A stretch of DNA of 64,000 nucleotides from Bemisia tabaci (GCF_918797505.1 NC_092801.1:30642487-30706486); one strand, 5' to 3'. Counted from the stretch's first letter, positions 32,766 through 43,440 are shown. Numbers and translations are program-made. Notes: a model not told the origin generated them from the letters alone.

Positions 32766-34265
32766 GAACGAAATACTGGGTGAAAACCTCTGTTTTCGGT
32801 ATCAAAAAGGGGCTTAAAATAGAGCGATGGATCGAAAGGGTAATTATTACGGAGCGAGAATTCTGAATATAGCTGCTCCATTGTGAGTTTATATTTTGAT
32901 CGTGGAACTCAATTTTGATCGGAGATCGTAGAAATTTCCATTTTTAGCTACAGGGAAGCGATCTCGTCATACAAAGGACTTCCAGTAATCGACATTTTTG
33001 CGATTGAGAACCGCAAAACCCGGCTCATCCGTAAAAACACTCATGTAAACAGGTAAACTAATGGTACATACGTTGTTTCTAAACTGACAATGAGTCGGAA
33101 ATTGCAGTTTCGCGCTGCAACATGTTGTCCAATTCCGAAAAAGGGGCAGAATTTTAATATGATAGGTCGCACTGCTCCAGAGAAAAAATATTTCCTTGAA
33201 GCAGCTTTATTCTCGGATTTTCTGTCAAAAGTTCCCTTAATTACAAAGAGGTATCAATTTTGGAGTAAATTTCGCTCTTACGAAGCAGGGATCAATGCAT
33301 CTTTCCGGTTAATTTTAAAAAAAAAAAAACTTTTACTGATTAATTTTTTAGAATTCCGGCTATTTTTTATGAGGATTCACTCAGAATTGAGTTGTAGGTG
33401 AAATAGAAGCATAAATTAAACTTGGAAGAAAAGCACGAAGCAAGTATATTTATATAGTAGAAACGAGACTCAAGTAGAAAATTTGAGACTAAAATATCAT
33501 GCTCACTTTAGAAACAACGTAAGTGCGATTTTTCCTATGTACGTACGTACACGTACGTGTTTCGCCGACGGGCAAGAAATTGTAGTCACGAATTGCAAAA
33601 TAGAGTCTAATTGAAAGTAATAAATCAATTACATATTTTAAATTTTTGCGGACCGATCTGGCGGACAATGTTCGTATCTTCACCTGAAAATATGACAACT
33701 CTGTAATGCAGATATTTTCTTAAACGATCTTTCCAACGTGACTGTTTGCACAGTGAGTTTTCATCCGCACGTCAAAGCAAATTATAAAAGTAATCTAGGT
33801 CAAATAAATTTGCTACTGCGGCTAAAATATTTGCATTATTTAAAGGTTTGTCTAAATGAAAAAAATAGAAACAAGCAACCGAATCAAAGTGCAATTGTGT
33901 GTTATCGATGTTTGTGTGGAAATGTCAAAATCCCAGATTTTGTCTCTAATTTTCAATATTTTGAGACAAAAAAGTACAAACTGTCATTTTATTTCCCATT
34001 CAAACATGCTCCTCATGATCCTTCATCTGTCCAAATTGTGAAAACTTTTTATTTCACGAAATGCTGCATATTTTGAGATAAATTCGCATTAAAGGAATAG
34101 AAAAAACGTAGTTATGATCGTATGGAGCAAGTTTTTGCAGGGAATTCTTTTCCACATGATCAGAGAATTATTTTGTCAACAGTCAGCAAAATGATCAGAA
34201 TTTCAGTCTAAATAATAACATTCAACTATTTGCCTAGGCATTTAACAAAATGCCTGATTTGACTA
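32766..34265. other. Single-copy stretch with family S fragments
   Basis: Degenerate family S pieces occur near 33000-33110 (ACTCATGTAAACAGG, CATACGTTGTTTCTAAACTG) and 33480-33610 (TTAGAAACAACGTAAGT, GAATTGCAAAATAGAGTC). A CGTACGTACACGTACGTG run lies near 33541-33560. Open frames at 33090 and 33738 have no recognised domain. Confidence 0.4.
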
Positions 34266-34772
34266 ATGGAGATGTTGCATGTGTGAGGAATTTGCGATTT
34301 GACTACTGATTCTTAAGTAAAAGTTCGCGAGAAACACGAGGGTGCCACTGGTTTTCTCTCAAATCAACTCCCAAGCTCAAAAATAAGCTCTCAAGCTGAG
34401 GCCAAAATGGAGGGGATATCCCACGCTATCCTGAGAGTCCACCTCTACATGAAGACAAACTCTCCATGCAAAGATAGGGATCAAATACATTAGCAGGGTT
34501 GCCTTGTTCTCAGTTTTGGAGTCCTCAAAGAAAGTGGAAGCCCTGTCAATGTATTTGCTCCCTCTCTTTGCATGGAGAGTTCGTCTTGATGTAGAGGTGG
34601 ACTCTTCGGATAGCGTAGGATATCCCCTCCATTTTGGCCTCACCTTGAGAGCTTTTTTTAGCTTGGGAGTTGATATCAGAGAAAACCAGTGGCACCATCG
34701 TGTTTCTCGCGAACTTTCACAATAGAATCAATGGTCAAATCGCATATTCCTCACCCATGCAACATCTCCATT
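34265..34772. repeat. Family L palindromic MITE copy 1
   Basis: The ends are AATGGAGATGTTGCATGTG and CATGCAACATCTCCATT-like. The arms contain GATATCCCACGCTATCCTGA and its complement, and a centre near GTCTTGATGTAGAGG. It is about 508 bp. Confidence 0.88.
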
Positions 34773-35129
34773 GCCTGCGACATATCGACCATCCATAATT
34801 TTCATATTGATCCTTATGGCCTGGTGATGCGCTCAAATTTCCGTCAAATTCCGATCAAAATGATGACCAAGATGGCGGTCGGAGAGTTATCTAGATTGAT
34901 GAGTAAAATTAATTAAAACAGCGTGTTGATTGTAATAAGCATGAAATAAGTACGGTTGTGTGGAAATCAGATGAAGGATGAGCCCCACAGTTCCGTCATC
35001 TACCATCAAATTCTTGCAGGCCGAAAAAATTTGATGGTAGATGGTGCGCACCAGTCACCATTTGATCGGAAATTGATAGGAATTTGAGCGTGTAACAAGC
35101 ACATTAGGGAGAGATGATGTAGGTCTTAC
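34773..35129. other. Probable intron of the RGK gene; no exon seen
   Basis: This lies immediately downstream, on the minus strand, of the exon ending at 35130. I found no second RGK exon here; the next conserved block of the GTPase fold is absent from the minus-strand frames. Confidence 0.4.
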
Positions 35130-35380
35130 CTATTGAGGCATCGAAGGCGTGAAGGTACTCTGAGGTCATGAACTGGGAGATGAGGGAGGACTTGCCGACG
35201 CCGCAGCCGCCGAGCATGAGGACCCGGAAGGGGGCCGTGATCCCCGGGCAGGAGGCGCAGGAGGACTCCCGGGAGGAGGCCAGGGAGGTCGTCGCCGAGG
35301 TCCGCGCCGAACCGGGGTACGAGCCCCCCGCCACCGCGCAGCCCGTCCCCGTCGCGCCAGTCCCCGTGATATGTTCAGTG
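35130..35380 (-). CDS. Internal exon of an RGK-family small GTPase (P-loop exon)
   Basis: RGK proteins are Ras-superfamily GTPases that in animals bind and inhibit voltage-gated calcium channels and affect the cytoskeleton. The exon encodes 83 complete codons. It starts with a Gly/Ala/Thr/Ser-rich stretch, then FRVLMLGGCGVGKSSL with P-loop GGCGVGKS at about residues 57-64, then SQFMTSEYLHAFDASI. That last block is characteristic of insect RGK proteins. The minus-strand 5' side follows a pyrimidine-poor but plausible acceptor (TTGTTTGTTGCAG, phase 2). The 3' side ends at donor GTAAGA (phase 1), splitting what is expected to be an Asp codon. Length 251 fits the two phases. It is GC-rich compared with the surroundings, as expected for coding sequence. 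The other exons lie outside the visible part, so start, stop and subtype are unknown. Confidence 0.85.
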
Positions 35381-35459
35381 CTGCAACAAACAAACCAGGA
35401 GCATCAATTAGTACCAATGTGCTGAAAGTACAGTATTAAAGTAACGTAGTTTGTATGAC

Positions 35460-35618
35460 GCAGAGGGCGCCCAATGAAAGGTTGGAGGGAAGGGATTGAA
35501 GCGGAAATGTTAATGAAGGTGCTCAATCCCCCAAGATTTGTGGTTTGAAAGAGAGCAGTGGAGATTAGGAGTCGTAGAGCGCGAGGGAGTGCTGTAAAGC
35601 GCCTTATATGTATGTGTG
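35460..35618 (+). mobile_element. 5'-truncated LINE insertion with 11-bp target duplication
   Basis: The sequence is flanked by GTTTGTATGAC at 35449-35459 and 35619-35629. Inside, the plus strand reads GRPMKGWREGIEAEM and, after a one-base shift in a run of five C, PQDLWFEREQWRLGVVEREG, ending in TAA at 35597. This is the same C-terminal tail as at 32244 and 5510. The 3' end is TATATGTATGTGTG, a microsatellite-like tail. The insertion lies within 80 bp of the RGK exon, in the intron before it and in the opposite orientation to the gene. Confidence 0.88.
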
Positions 35619-35635
35619 GTTTGTATGACCGGGGG

Positions 35636-36049
35636 CACTGAAAAAAAAATCTCGGTGTATTTACTAAGAAAAGGGTAAAATTACCAAGAATTCAGGGTTC
35701 TATTTGATCCCAGTTTTTTCTTGGTAAAATTACCATTTATGGAATTGGTAATTTTACCGAGAAATCTCGGTAAAATTATTGAACTTTCTCGGTAATTTTA
35801 CTGGACCTTGGTAAAAACGCCAATATTTTTTATCGACTGTGGTAGAATTACCGAGATAAAATGGTAAAGTTACCGGGAATTGATTACCAATAAAAGTGGT
35901 AATCTTACCTGGAAAAAGCAGTAAAAATACCGGTTTTTAGGTAAGCTTACCAGTCTGTCTTTGTAAAATTACCAATAATTGGTAAAAAAAGTGAGATGGT
36001 AAAGGTACCAACGGACCTTGGTAAAAACGCCGAGAATTTTTTTCCAGTG
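35636..36049 (+). repeat. Family B MITE copy 3
   Basis: It begins CACTGAAAAAAAAATCTCGG and ends TTTTTTTCCAGTG. The interior shows the same GGTAA/TTACC pattern as 278-692. No flanking duplication is visible. It lies 6 bp beyond the LINE target duplication. Confidence 0.85.
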
Positions 36050-36362
36050 TATATTAAGAGAGTATGGCCACTGGCCCCATGGAGAGGCTTAGATCCATAC
36101 ATGATATTATGCTCATTCACAAAACTTCATGAGAAAAAAGTCTCATCAATTTGGTATGAACGCTGGTTTTCCTTAGTTTCAAAATCTCTGAGATTGCACC
36201 CAGCTCAATACATGATATTATACTCATTCACAAAACTTCATGAGTAAAATAAGCAAAATAAAATCAATTTACGAATTTGAAAATTTTAAAGTATGGAAGA
36301 CACAAATCCTGTGCTGATTGGTTTTCTATTGAAACATTTTATGAGAAGCTTGAGTTACCGTA
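36050..36362. other. Single-copy with a short direct repeat
   Basis: CATGATATTATNCTCATTCACAAAACTTCATGAG occurs at 36098 and again at 36212, a direct repeat about 114 bp apart. Nothing coding was recognised. Confidence 0.5.
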
Positions 36363-36595
36363 CACGGAAAAAAATTGAATGTTGATTTAGCAGTTATATT
36401 GTTAAAAAGATGTCCGACAAGTTTCAAATGCTGATTTTACAATAAAAAAAGTGGTAACATAACATTTTAATTGGTACGTTTTGCAGTGGGCGTAGTTACG
36501 TTAGCATTTGTTAAAATGTAAAATCAGCATTTGAAACTTGTCGGACATCTTTTTAACAGTATAAATGCCAAATCAACATTTAATTTCTTTCCGTG
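36363..36595. repeat. Inverted-repeat element Y
   Basis: CACGGAAAAAAATTGAATG on the left pairs with TTTAATTTCTTTCCGTG on the right. The arms include AAAAAGATGTCCGACAAGTT and its complement. Only one copy is present here. Confidence 0.75.
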
Positions 36596-37151
36596 AGGCA
36601 AGTCACGCGTCGTCCGCGAAGTTCATCCACTGAAGTTGCTCCGTATCATTCCACCACATGGTCGATTTACAACTTCCTCGACATTTTTAGCTACTCACCC
36701 ACCGAAACAAATTCCTTCCTCGGATATTTCCGCCTGGAGTGAGGAAGTTGTTCTGAGATCGGAGAATGATACCTTTGAAGCGACCGCTTGTCTTTGGGAA
36801 TCTTTTGACTCCTACATTTAAATTCCGACCGCAGAAGCATGAAGTTTTCTTTGCTCCGGAACTTTATGCGTTTCCTTGTATTTTTGTTTCGAGGGTCTCT
36901 CGTTAAAATTATGTATACGTGGGATAGCGCTCTTGTCAGCTCGCAAGTTTAAGTTCCTCTCTAGCGCGTTACCGAACAGAGCAATATGTCTAGAAACGAA
37001 ATTTTGAGTAATTGGATCAAAAGTTGTTGGAATGGAACTTTTTTCTAACAAATCCTCAACATAAAATTGCCCCTCCTCAACATAAAATTGACAACATTTG
37101 TGCATATTTTTCCTTGAAATTTGCAGATATTTTATATTCAATTGCGTACAA
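36596..37151. other. No gene recognised
   Basis: Single-copy up to about 37080, where sequence complementary to the family A part right of L2 begins. Frames at 36636 and 36818 have no recognised domain. Confidence 0.35.
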
Positions 37152-37660
37152 AATGGAGATGTTGCATGTGTGAGGAATTTGTGATTTGACTACTGATTCT
37201 TATGTAAAAGTTCGCGAGAAACACGATGGTGCCACTGGTTCTCTCTGAAATCAACTCCCGAGCTGAAAAATAAGCTCTCAAGTTGAGGCCAAAATGGAGG
37301 GGATATCCCACGCTATCCTGAGAGTCCACCTCTACATCAAGACAAACTCTCCATGCAAAGATAGGGAGCAAATACATTAGCAGTTATGCCGTGTTTTCAG
37401 TTTAGGAGTCCCCAAATAAAGTGGCAGCCCTGTCAATGTATTTGCTCCCTCTCTTTGCATGGAGAGTTTGTCTTGATGTAGAGGTGGACTCTCAGGATAG
37501 CGTGGGATATCCCCTCCATTTTGGCCTCAACTTGAGAGCTATTTTTGAGCTTGGGTGTTGATTTTAGAGAGAACCAGTGTCACCATCGTGTTCCTCACGA
37601 ACTTTTACATTATAATCAACAGTCAAATCGCAAATTCCTCACACATGCAACATCTCCATT
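37152..37660. repeat. Family L palindromic MITE copy 2
   Basis: The ends AATGGAGATGTTGCATGTG and CATGCAACATCTCCATT match the family. Its flanks are also inverted copies: TATTCAATTGCGTACAAA on the left faces TTTGTACGCAATTTAATA on the right, so the element sits at the symmetry centre of a larger palindrome. Confidence 0.88.
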
Positions 37661-38224
37661 TTGTACGCAATTTAATATAAAATATCTGCCAATTTCAAGG
37701 AAAAATATGCACAAATGTTGTCAAAAATACACGTTTTATCATGGTTAATTTGGCAACTCTCGAATGTTCATACGGCGCTCTTCCTTAGCACGGCAGTATG
37801 TGCAGCGGTCTTTTTGAAGAAACTGCGACTTATCGGACAGATCTGACAACTGCGCGAGAGAGAAACAGCACTGCCGCTTCTCATGCATCTCTTGAGACAG
37901 ATGCCGGATTCGGGTCGGGGCATGTAAGCTGTAGGGCTACAGGGATCTAGTGGGCGGGGGGGGGGGGGGGTCGAATTGGTGTGGGAGGACGAAGCAGATT
38001 CGGCTACATATTTTTGGAAACTCCTGTGTGAGTTACGCTTTATTGGATCCGGAAAATCTTCCTGCAAGTCGTATTTTGACGATATGTTAGCGGAGGTAGC
38101 TGTGTTCTTTGAATAGAACACATGTATTCCATGAATTTCCAGCGACTGCATGGTTATTTTTGATACGGCATGTATGATTCTTGTGGAGGAGGATGCTCGA
38201 ATGAGTGACTGAAAAGTATCTTTA
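37661..38224. repeat. Family A right half (37705-37797), then single-copy
   Basis: TTTGGCAACTCTCGAATG, then CGCTCTTCCTTAGCACGGCA, is a family A right end. Beyond it a run of 15 G at 37956-37970 interrupts single-copy DNA. The minus-strand frame across it is proline-rich only because of that run. Confidence 0.65.
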
Positions 38225-38500
38225 GAAGTAAGTTAGTTAATATATTTTAAGACATTCAGCGCCACAGGCTATTAATGTCTTTGCAGAGAATTTTGAAAAT
38301 GTGTGTGCATACGAAAATTTAGATTTTTATATTAAGAGAGGTGAAGAGTTTCAGAATTTTGGCAGTGACATTGGGTTCATCGCATGTAAAAGGGTTTGTA
38401 TTTCTGTTGATTGTAGATGAGTAGATCTGTGATTGGAGATATCTGAGGGCAGAGCAGTACATAATTACGTGTTTGACGGTTAGAGATGAATACATCACAG
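38225..38500 (+). repeat. Dispersed repeat AD, copy 2
   Basis: It is the reverse complement of 1364-1660, with CATTGGGTTCATCGCATG and CGTGTTTGACGGTTAGAG as landmarks. The two are diverged. Confidence 0.6.
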
Positions 38501-38530
38501 ATTGTAGATTTTATACATCCTTACATCGTA

Positions 38531-38640
38531 GTTCAGTGGTTAGGACCTAGGATACACTTAAAAAAATTAATTTTCATCTGTAAGTACTATTGCCAGTCAT
38601 ATTAATCAAATACATTTTTCGGACGGAACTTCGAATCTAA
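38531..38640 (+). repeat. Possible tRNA-derived SINE fragment
   Basis: TAGTTCAGTGGTTAGGA resembles the D-arm/A-box of a tRNA, and CTTCGAATCT about 90 bases later resembles a B-box. The spacing is longer than usual and no complete tRNA fold can be made, so at best it is a decayed SINE. Confidence 0.25.
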
Positions 38641-38659
38641 GAGTCATTAAAAGGAATCT

Positions 38660-39445
38660 TTGAATAATTTGGACGCATTTAAATAAAAATGAACCATATA
38701 CATCGTGACTTGAGCCCTGTCAAGCATGTATTCTTATGGATCTCAGGGCTCATGTCCGGATGGATATAGCTCCTATTCATTTTAAAGACATTTCTGATAA
38801 GTTTTTTTGAAATGTGGATAAAAATAATTACTAAATATTTTTTTGGCACTTCAAAAGTGTTTTTCAAATGGGATTTTTAAAATATTTTTATATTCATTGC
38901 TAAAACCAAACATAAAAACATGTCTTCAAACATTGGGTTCACCAGAACTATAAATGCCTAGGTTTTTTCCCTCGCATCTCGGCCACCAACATGTAGGTCC
39001 CAGGTTTTCAAGTTTTTAAGTTTAACCTCTTACCCTCGAGAGTTTTTAAGTTTTCATTAATTTTCCGACTGAAAATGACTCAGTTTTGAATCAAGACGTC
39101 TCGGTGTTTTATTGTTGTATTTTTAGCCGTGTTTCCCGTTTTTTCTCCTTTGGTTTTTTTTCATGTTACCATCCTCTCGGGCTGCTGCGTAAAAATGTGT
39201 AACTATGAGTACCCTAATAGTTTTCAAACGTTGCTTAAAATAGTTTTTTGAATTTTTCCTGAGAATTTGATCCTATAAAGTTGTTCCTTATAGTTTTAAA
39301 CGGGGTATTTTTAAAAAGAGACTATCATTAGGTGCGTGCAATAATTAGAGGGCGTTTACTGGATACTATGATCAATGTTTAATTTTTCTTAAAAAAATTT
39401 CTTGTAAAATCAGGTTTCGATGGTTTCAAGTAAAGTGAGATGTTC
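38660..39445. repeat. Degenerate hairpin (38680-38800), then single-copy DNA
   Basis: TTGAGCCCTG and CTCAGGGCTCA form a hairpin like the cores of family I short copies, with outer arms GGACGCATTTAAATAAAAATG and CATTTTAAAGACATT only partly paired. The rest is AT-rich and unassigned. Confidence 0.45.
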
Positions 39446-40118
39446 AAAACTACTGGGTGGTTTCGTCATAACTGGAATAGTTTTGTCATCGTAACCGCCG
39501 TAACAGACAACACATTTTTCGGTCATATATTTAGTAGTAATGATAATCACTCAAAGTTTTTTGCACTTATCTACACAGGGTTACGTGTAATAACGCTTTT
39601 CAAAGATTTATCGCTCTATTGTTCAATTTCAATATATAAATGGATGAAAATGTGCTGTCTGTTACGCTGACTTTTTACAGCGTAACAGACATCACATTAT
39701 CGGAATTTACATAGTATTAATTGAGAAGTAGAGCAATAAATCATTAGAAATCGTTATAATACGTATCCCTTTGAAGAATAATGCGAAAAAATTCGAGTGA
39801 TTATCATTCCTGCTAAAAATATGACCAAAAAATGTGCACTGGAAAAAAAGACACATTGGATCTAGAGTATCCAGACTCTGAAAAACATCGACAAGAAAAA
39901 ATACACTTGATTCGATCAGATTTAGGCTTAAATGAAGAACCAAGCCTCTTAATTTGAGCGGATTTCCTTTTGATTAAAGCTTAAATCTGATTGAATCAAG
40001 AGTCCTTTTTCTTGTCAATGTTTTCAAGAGTCTGGACTCTAGATCCAATGTGTTTTTTTCCCCAGTGTGTTGTCTGTTACGGCGACAAAACTATTCCAGT
40101 TATCGTGAAACCAGCCTT
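39446..40118. repeat. Inverted-repeat element E, interrupted by family C
   Basis: The left arm GGTTTCGTCATAACTGGAAT and right arm ATTCCAGTTATCGTGAAACC are reverse complements. Both are followed inward by TTTTGTC and CCGTAACAGACAACACA-type sequence. The centre repeats the CTGTCTGTTACGC and GCGTAACAGACATCACA motif. A family C copy splits the right arm. Confidence 0.8.
39837..40067. repeat. Family C palindromic MITE copy 3
   Basis: CACTGGAAAAAAAGACACATT and the complementary right end CCCAGTG flank the usual near-palindrome. Comparison with the uninterrupted left arm of element E shows that TG was duplicated on insertion. Confidence 0.88.
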
Positions 40119-40498
40119 CTGAAACCGCAAAACGATCAGAATTTTTGTTAGAGACTCGGCAACACGTCCGGTCCTCTTTAAATCAAACCTGCTTTAATTT
40201 GACGCTTTTTCGAGCTACTAAGTACTTGCAACACGTCGAGTGGCGTTCTAACTCCCCGTTCGAATTTTAATTGCACACGCTGCTCGCGGGCGCGGGCCGC
40301 AGCTCGCCGCTTTCGACGCCAGCGCGTGGAATAGCGTCGCGCACTCCTTAATGAGGATCGTATTTAGTGTCGTCCGACAGCGAACGCGCGAGGTCGGGGA
40401 GGGGAGGGGTGTTTTCTACATCCCCGATCCAGGGGGATTCAAGCACCTTTTTCGTGTCACTGGGTCGGGGAAAAGTATTTATGGCTTGAGGTGTACAC
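40119..40498. other. No gene recognised
   Basis: A GC-rich patch at 40255-40340 in single-copy DNA. The minus-strand frame 40348-40569 has no known domain. Confidence 0.35.
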
Positions 40499-41308
40499 CG
40501 CCGTGCTAAGGAAAAACGCAGGATGAACATTTGTCCATGGACCATTAGACAAGGTAGGAATTTCAGCATTCTGATACACGTTTCATAACCAAAATTTCAC
40601 GTAGAACACGATACACACAACGAAAAGTACCGAAATGAACTCATTACGAAAATATTTAATGATTCCTGATGCGTGAATTCAAACCACCCGCTCATGAAAA
40701 CTCAATGCTCTACGTGATTCACATCGCGCGCTAAACGTTATCAAGACAGTCTCTTGCGATATAAAAATCTGGCAACCTCAATCTTGACGCTTTGGCTCAG
40801 CTATAGCAAATTGCTTATAGTTTGAACAACACATGGTGGGAAATGAACATTGCTCGATTGAGAGACTTGCTGAAACCGTTGTAGTGCGCGATTTGACTCA
40901 CGTAGAGCTTTGAGTTTCTTGTGAGCGGGCAGTTCAAAATCCGCGTAACCAATGTGAAATAAAAACGTTAATATCCTCGTTTGGAGTTTGTTTCATTCGT
41001 TTTCGTTGCGCAAATCGTGTTTTACGTGAAATTCCGGGTAAGAAACATGTATCAGAATGCTTAAATTCGTATGTACCTTGTCTAGTGGCCCATTGTCAAA
41101 TTAACTTTTATGAAATACACATTTTCAGGAAAATCGTGAACATTTTCCGTTCAGTTTTTCAGAGCATTATCTTCGTGATTAGATCTAAAGTATCGGAAAA
41201 TTTCACGATGAAAAATGCATAACTCTTCTCAACAATGGATGTTTTATACTCGGACATCTGCATGGCATTTCTCGAATGTTCATACGGCGTTTATCCTCAG
41301 CACGGCAG
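40499..41308. repeat. Family A MITE split by family J
   Basis: CGCCGTGCTAAGGAAAAACG at the left and CGTTTATCCTCAGCACGGCAG at the right are family A ends. The element J at 40537-41093 separates them and accounts for the excess length. Confidence 0.8.
40537..41093. repeat. Family J MITE copy 2
   Basis: ATGGACCATTAGACAAGGTA at the left faces ACCTTGTCTAGTGGCCCAT at the right. The centre aligns with 59224-59775 in reverse. No coding frame is conserved between copies. Confidence 0.85.
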
Positions 41309-41569
41309 GTCAGTACACTGTTGGGATTAATATTATTCTGTTCCTATGTTGAAGATGATTTGAGTCAATTTACCAGCAGATTGAGTTAAATTAAACCTTA
41401 ACTTGGAGAAGTATATTTTACAGTCATTATAGAGTTAATTAGTGATGAACTTGACATGACGGCGAAGAAAAAAATGACTCGATTTTATCTACGTGTGAGT
41501 ACAGTACACTGCCAGGATGGTTTCAGGGCGTTCCGTCAACGATTTTTTGTCCACACACCTGTTTTGTCC
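41309..41569. other. No gene recognised
   Basis: AT-rich single-copy sequence. Confidence 0.3.
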
Positions 41570-42500
41570 AGTAGTTTACGTCCACGCGTGAAATAAGCAA
41601 CAGTGACTTGGTCCAAGTGCCATATTCTAGTCCGTATGTAAAATTATATTGACAATAATGAAATGAGAAAATTGATAGAGACGGAAGAGTTGTTAAGGTA
41701 ACTCATTTTTTAAATGAAATGTTATTTCCTTCTTTTGATCAATTTTTCTAACTTGTCATGGGTGAATATTTTGTTTTATTTCCATCCTTAATTTTCGATG
41801 AAAAATAAACCTTTTAAATACCTTTTTTAATGAAAATATTAATTTATTTCAAAATATTACATTTTTAAAACGCGGCAAATATTTGTAAAACCTTTTCCAA
41901 GCGATGGCATCGATATTAAATTCAATGAGCAGTAGTTGTGTCGAAAAAAACTATGCACAAATGAATAAAAGAGGGGAAAAACCGAGGAGCACGCAATCTT
42001 CGGTTTTAGCCCATTTGTACATCGATCTTTCAGAGTCAAATACGTCCTATTTTGAGCGTTTGGTTGCGCTCACACAACGCTGCAGCACAGTAAAAGCACG
42101 AAATATGCAAGAAAAAATTAATGTGCTTTGAAAATCATTAAATACGACAAGGAAACACCTTAATATTTACAAAACACACGTCAAATTTTCCTTTCATATA
42201 TATATATAATCAATTTAAATTAAAGTAATCCATGCAGAGTAGGCAAACATATAAAAATCATGAGTTGAAAAACGCTGACTCCGCCAGTTTAAATAATAGG
42301 CCCTAACATAAAGCGGAATGATGCCGACGTACTGCCAGCACAAAATGCGCACTGGCGCCTGCAAACCTAAGCAGATACTTCACGCATTGCGCAATGTTTG
42401 AGGTATCCCTTAGGTTTGTAGGCGCCAATGCGCGCTCCGTGCTCGCCGGCTGGCCGCGCCGCAGCGTGCCGCGTGCCTCGGCCGCGGCGCTTCACTATTT
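41570..42500 (+). repeat. Long dispersed repeat V, copy 2
   Basis: It aligns in direct orientation with 9780-10726, about 80 per cent alike by eye. The same order of landmarks is kept, including ACACAACGCTGCAGCACAG and the hairpin GCAAACCTAAG/CTTAGGTTTGTAG. A TATATATATATA tract lies near 42196-42210. Confidence 0.7.
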
Positions 42501-42527
42501 CGTGAATTTAAATTATCTCAACTTATA

Positions 42528-42655
42528 ATTGGACGTATTTCTATCAAACGGAACTATGTGCATTAAGACATGAGCCCTGAGACCCAACAGAATATGTGCA
42601 TAACAGGGCTCACGTAATAATGCACATAGTTCCGTTTGATAGAAATACGTCCAAT
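42528..42655. repeat. Family I short hairpin MITE, copy 3
   Basis: ATTGGACGTATTTCTATCAA and its complement are exact ends. The arms run to TGTGCATTA, and the loop holds TGAGCCCTGA and AGGGCTCA. It is 128 bp. Confidence 0.9.
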
Positions 42656-43227
42656 TTGGTTAAAAATCATTCTAAGTTTCTTATGCCCTACCCTACGATG
42701 CACGGTATAAAAAGTTCCAGGACTTCAGAGTTCTGGGTGTTTGAAATGACTCTCAACCTCCACGCATTGACGTCAAAGCTGTTTAAACAAGGAGGAATGG
42801 ATGGATGTAGGCTCTGAATAATGATATAAAGGCCGTATTTGCCGTAACATTTTCGTGGAAAATGTAAATCCTCCAGCAAAAAGCGGATTCGATTCCTTTA
42901 AACCACGAAATGTTACTAAGTAATTTAAGTTCGAAGTAACCATGGATTAATCATTATGAGCATTCCATGAATTGTATGAAATGCTTGAATTTTCGAGGAA
43001 ATTTTCATATGATTTTGGATTGGTAATTCGCAGTGATACGAATAATGAATGGAAAATGAGCTAATTTTGGGTTCACTTTTAGTGCTTACCCAGTAATGTG
43101 GTTACGCGTTGCGTCAATATTTTCTCTCGAATCCCGAGAAAAACGCCTCAGGCCTAAGGACTGAAATACGAGCATCAAGCGTAATGTGGATTAAAGCTTT
43201 TTGTCGAATGTCTCCTCTTGAGCGATA
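42656..43227. other. No gene recognised
   Basis: AT-rich single-copy sequence. Confidence 0.3.
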
Positions 43228-43440
43228 TAAAGGGGAAAAACTTAGAAAAAAAAGAAGAGGAGGAGAAAAAATTGGATATGAGAAAGGAGCGAAACAGAAA
43301 AGAGGGGGGGATAAATTAAAACCGAGGGACCAGCTTGTTTTGAGGAAAAAGAAGCAAACCAGAAAAGAGAGAAAAGAGCTGAGAGGTGAAAAAGTAACTA
43401 AAATAAATGATCGGCCGAAAGGGGGAAAGAAAAGGACGTA
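43228..43440 (+). repeat. Purine-rich low-complexity tract
   Basis: About 210 bases of almost only A and G on the plus strand. It gives Lys/Arg/Glu-rich frames on this strand and Phe/Leu/Ser-rich frames on the other. No domain supports a gene. Confidence 0.6.

Noticed and set aside
35166..35425. Frames on both strands overlapping the RGK exon in other registers
   Set aside because: They are shadows of the GC-rich exon; only one frame carries the P-loop and matches both splice phases.
37768..38151. 127-codon Ser/Pro-rich frame on the minus strand
   Set aside because: It begins outside and ends inside a family A terminus and is stretched by a 15-G run.
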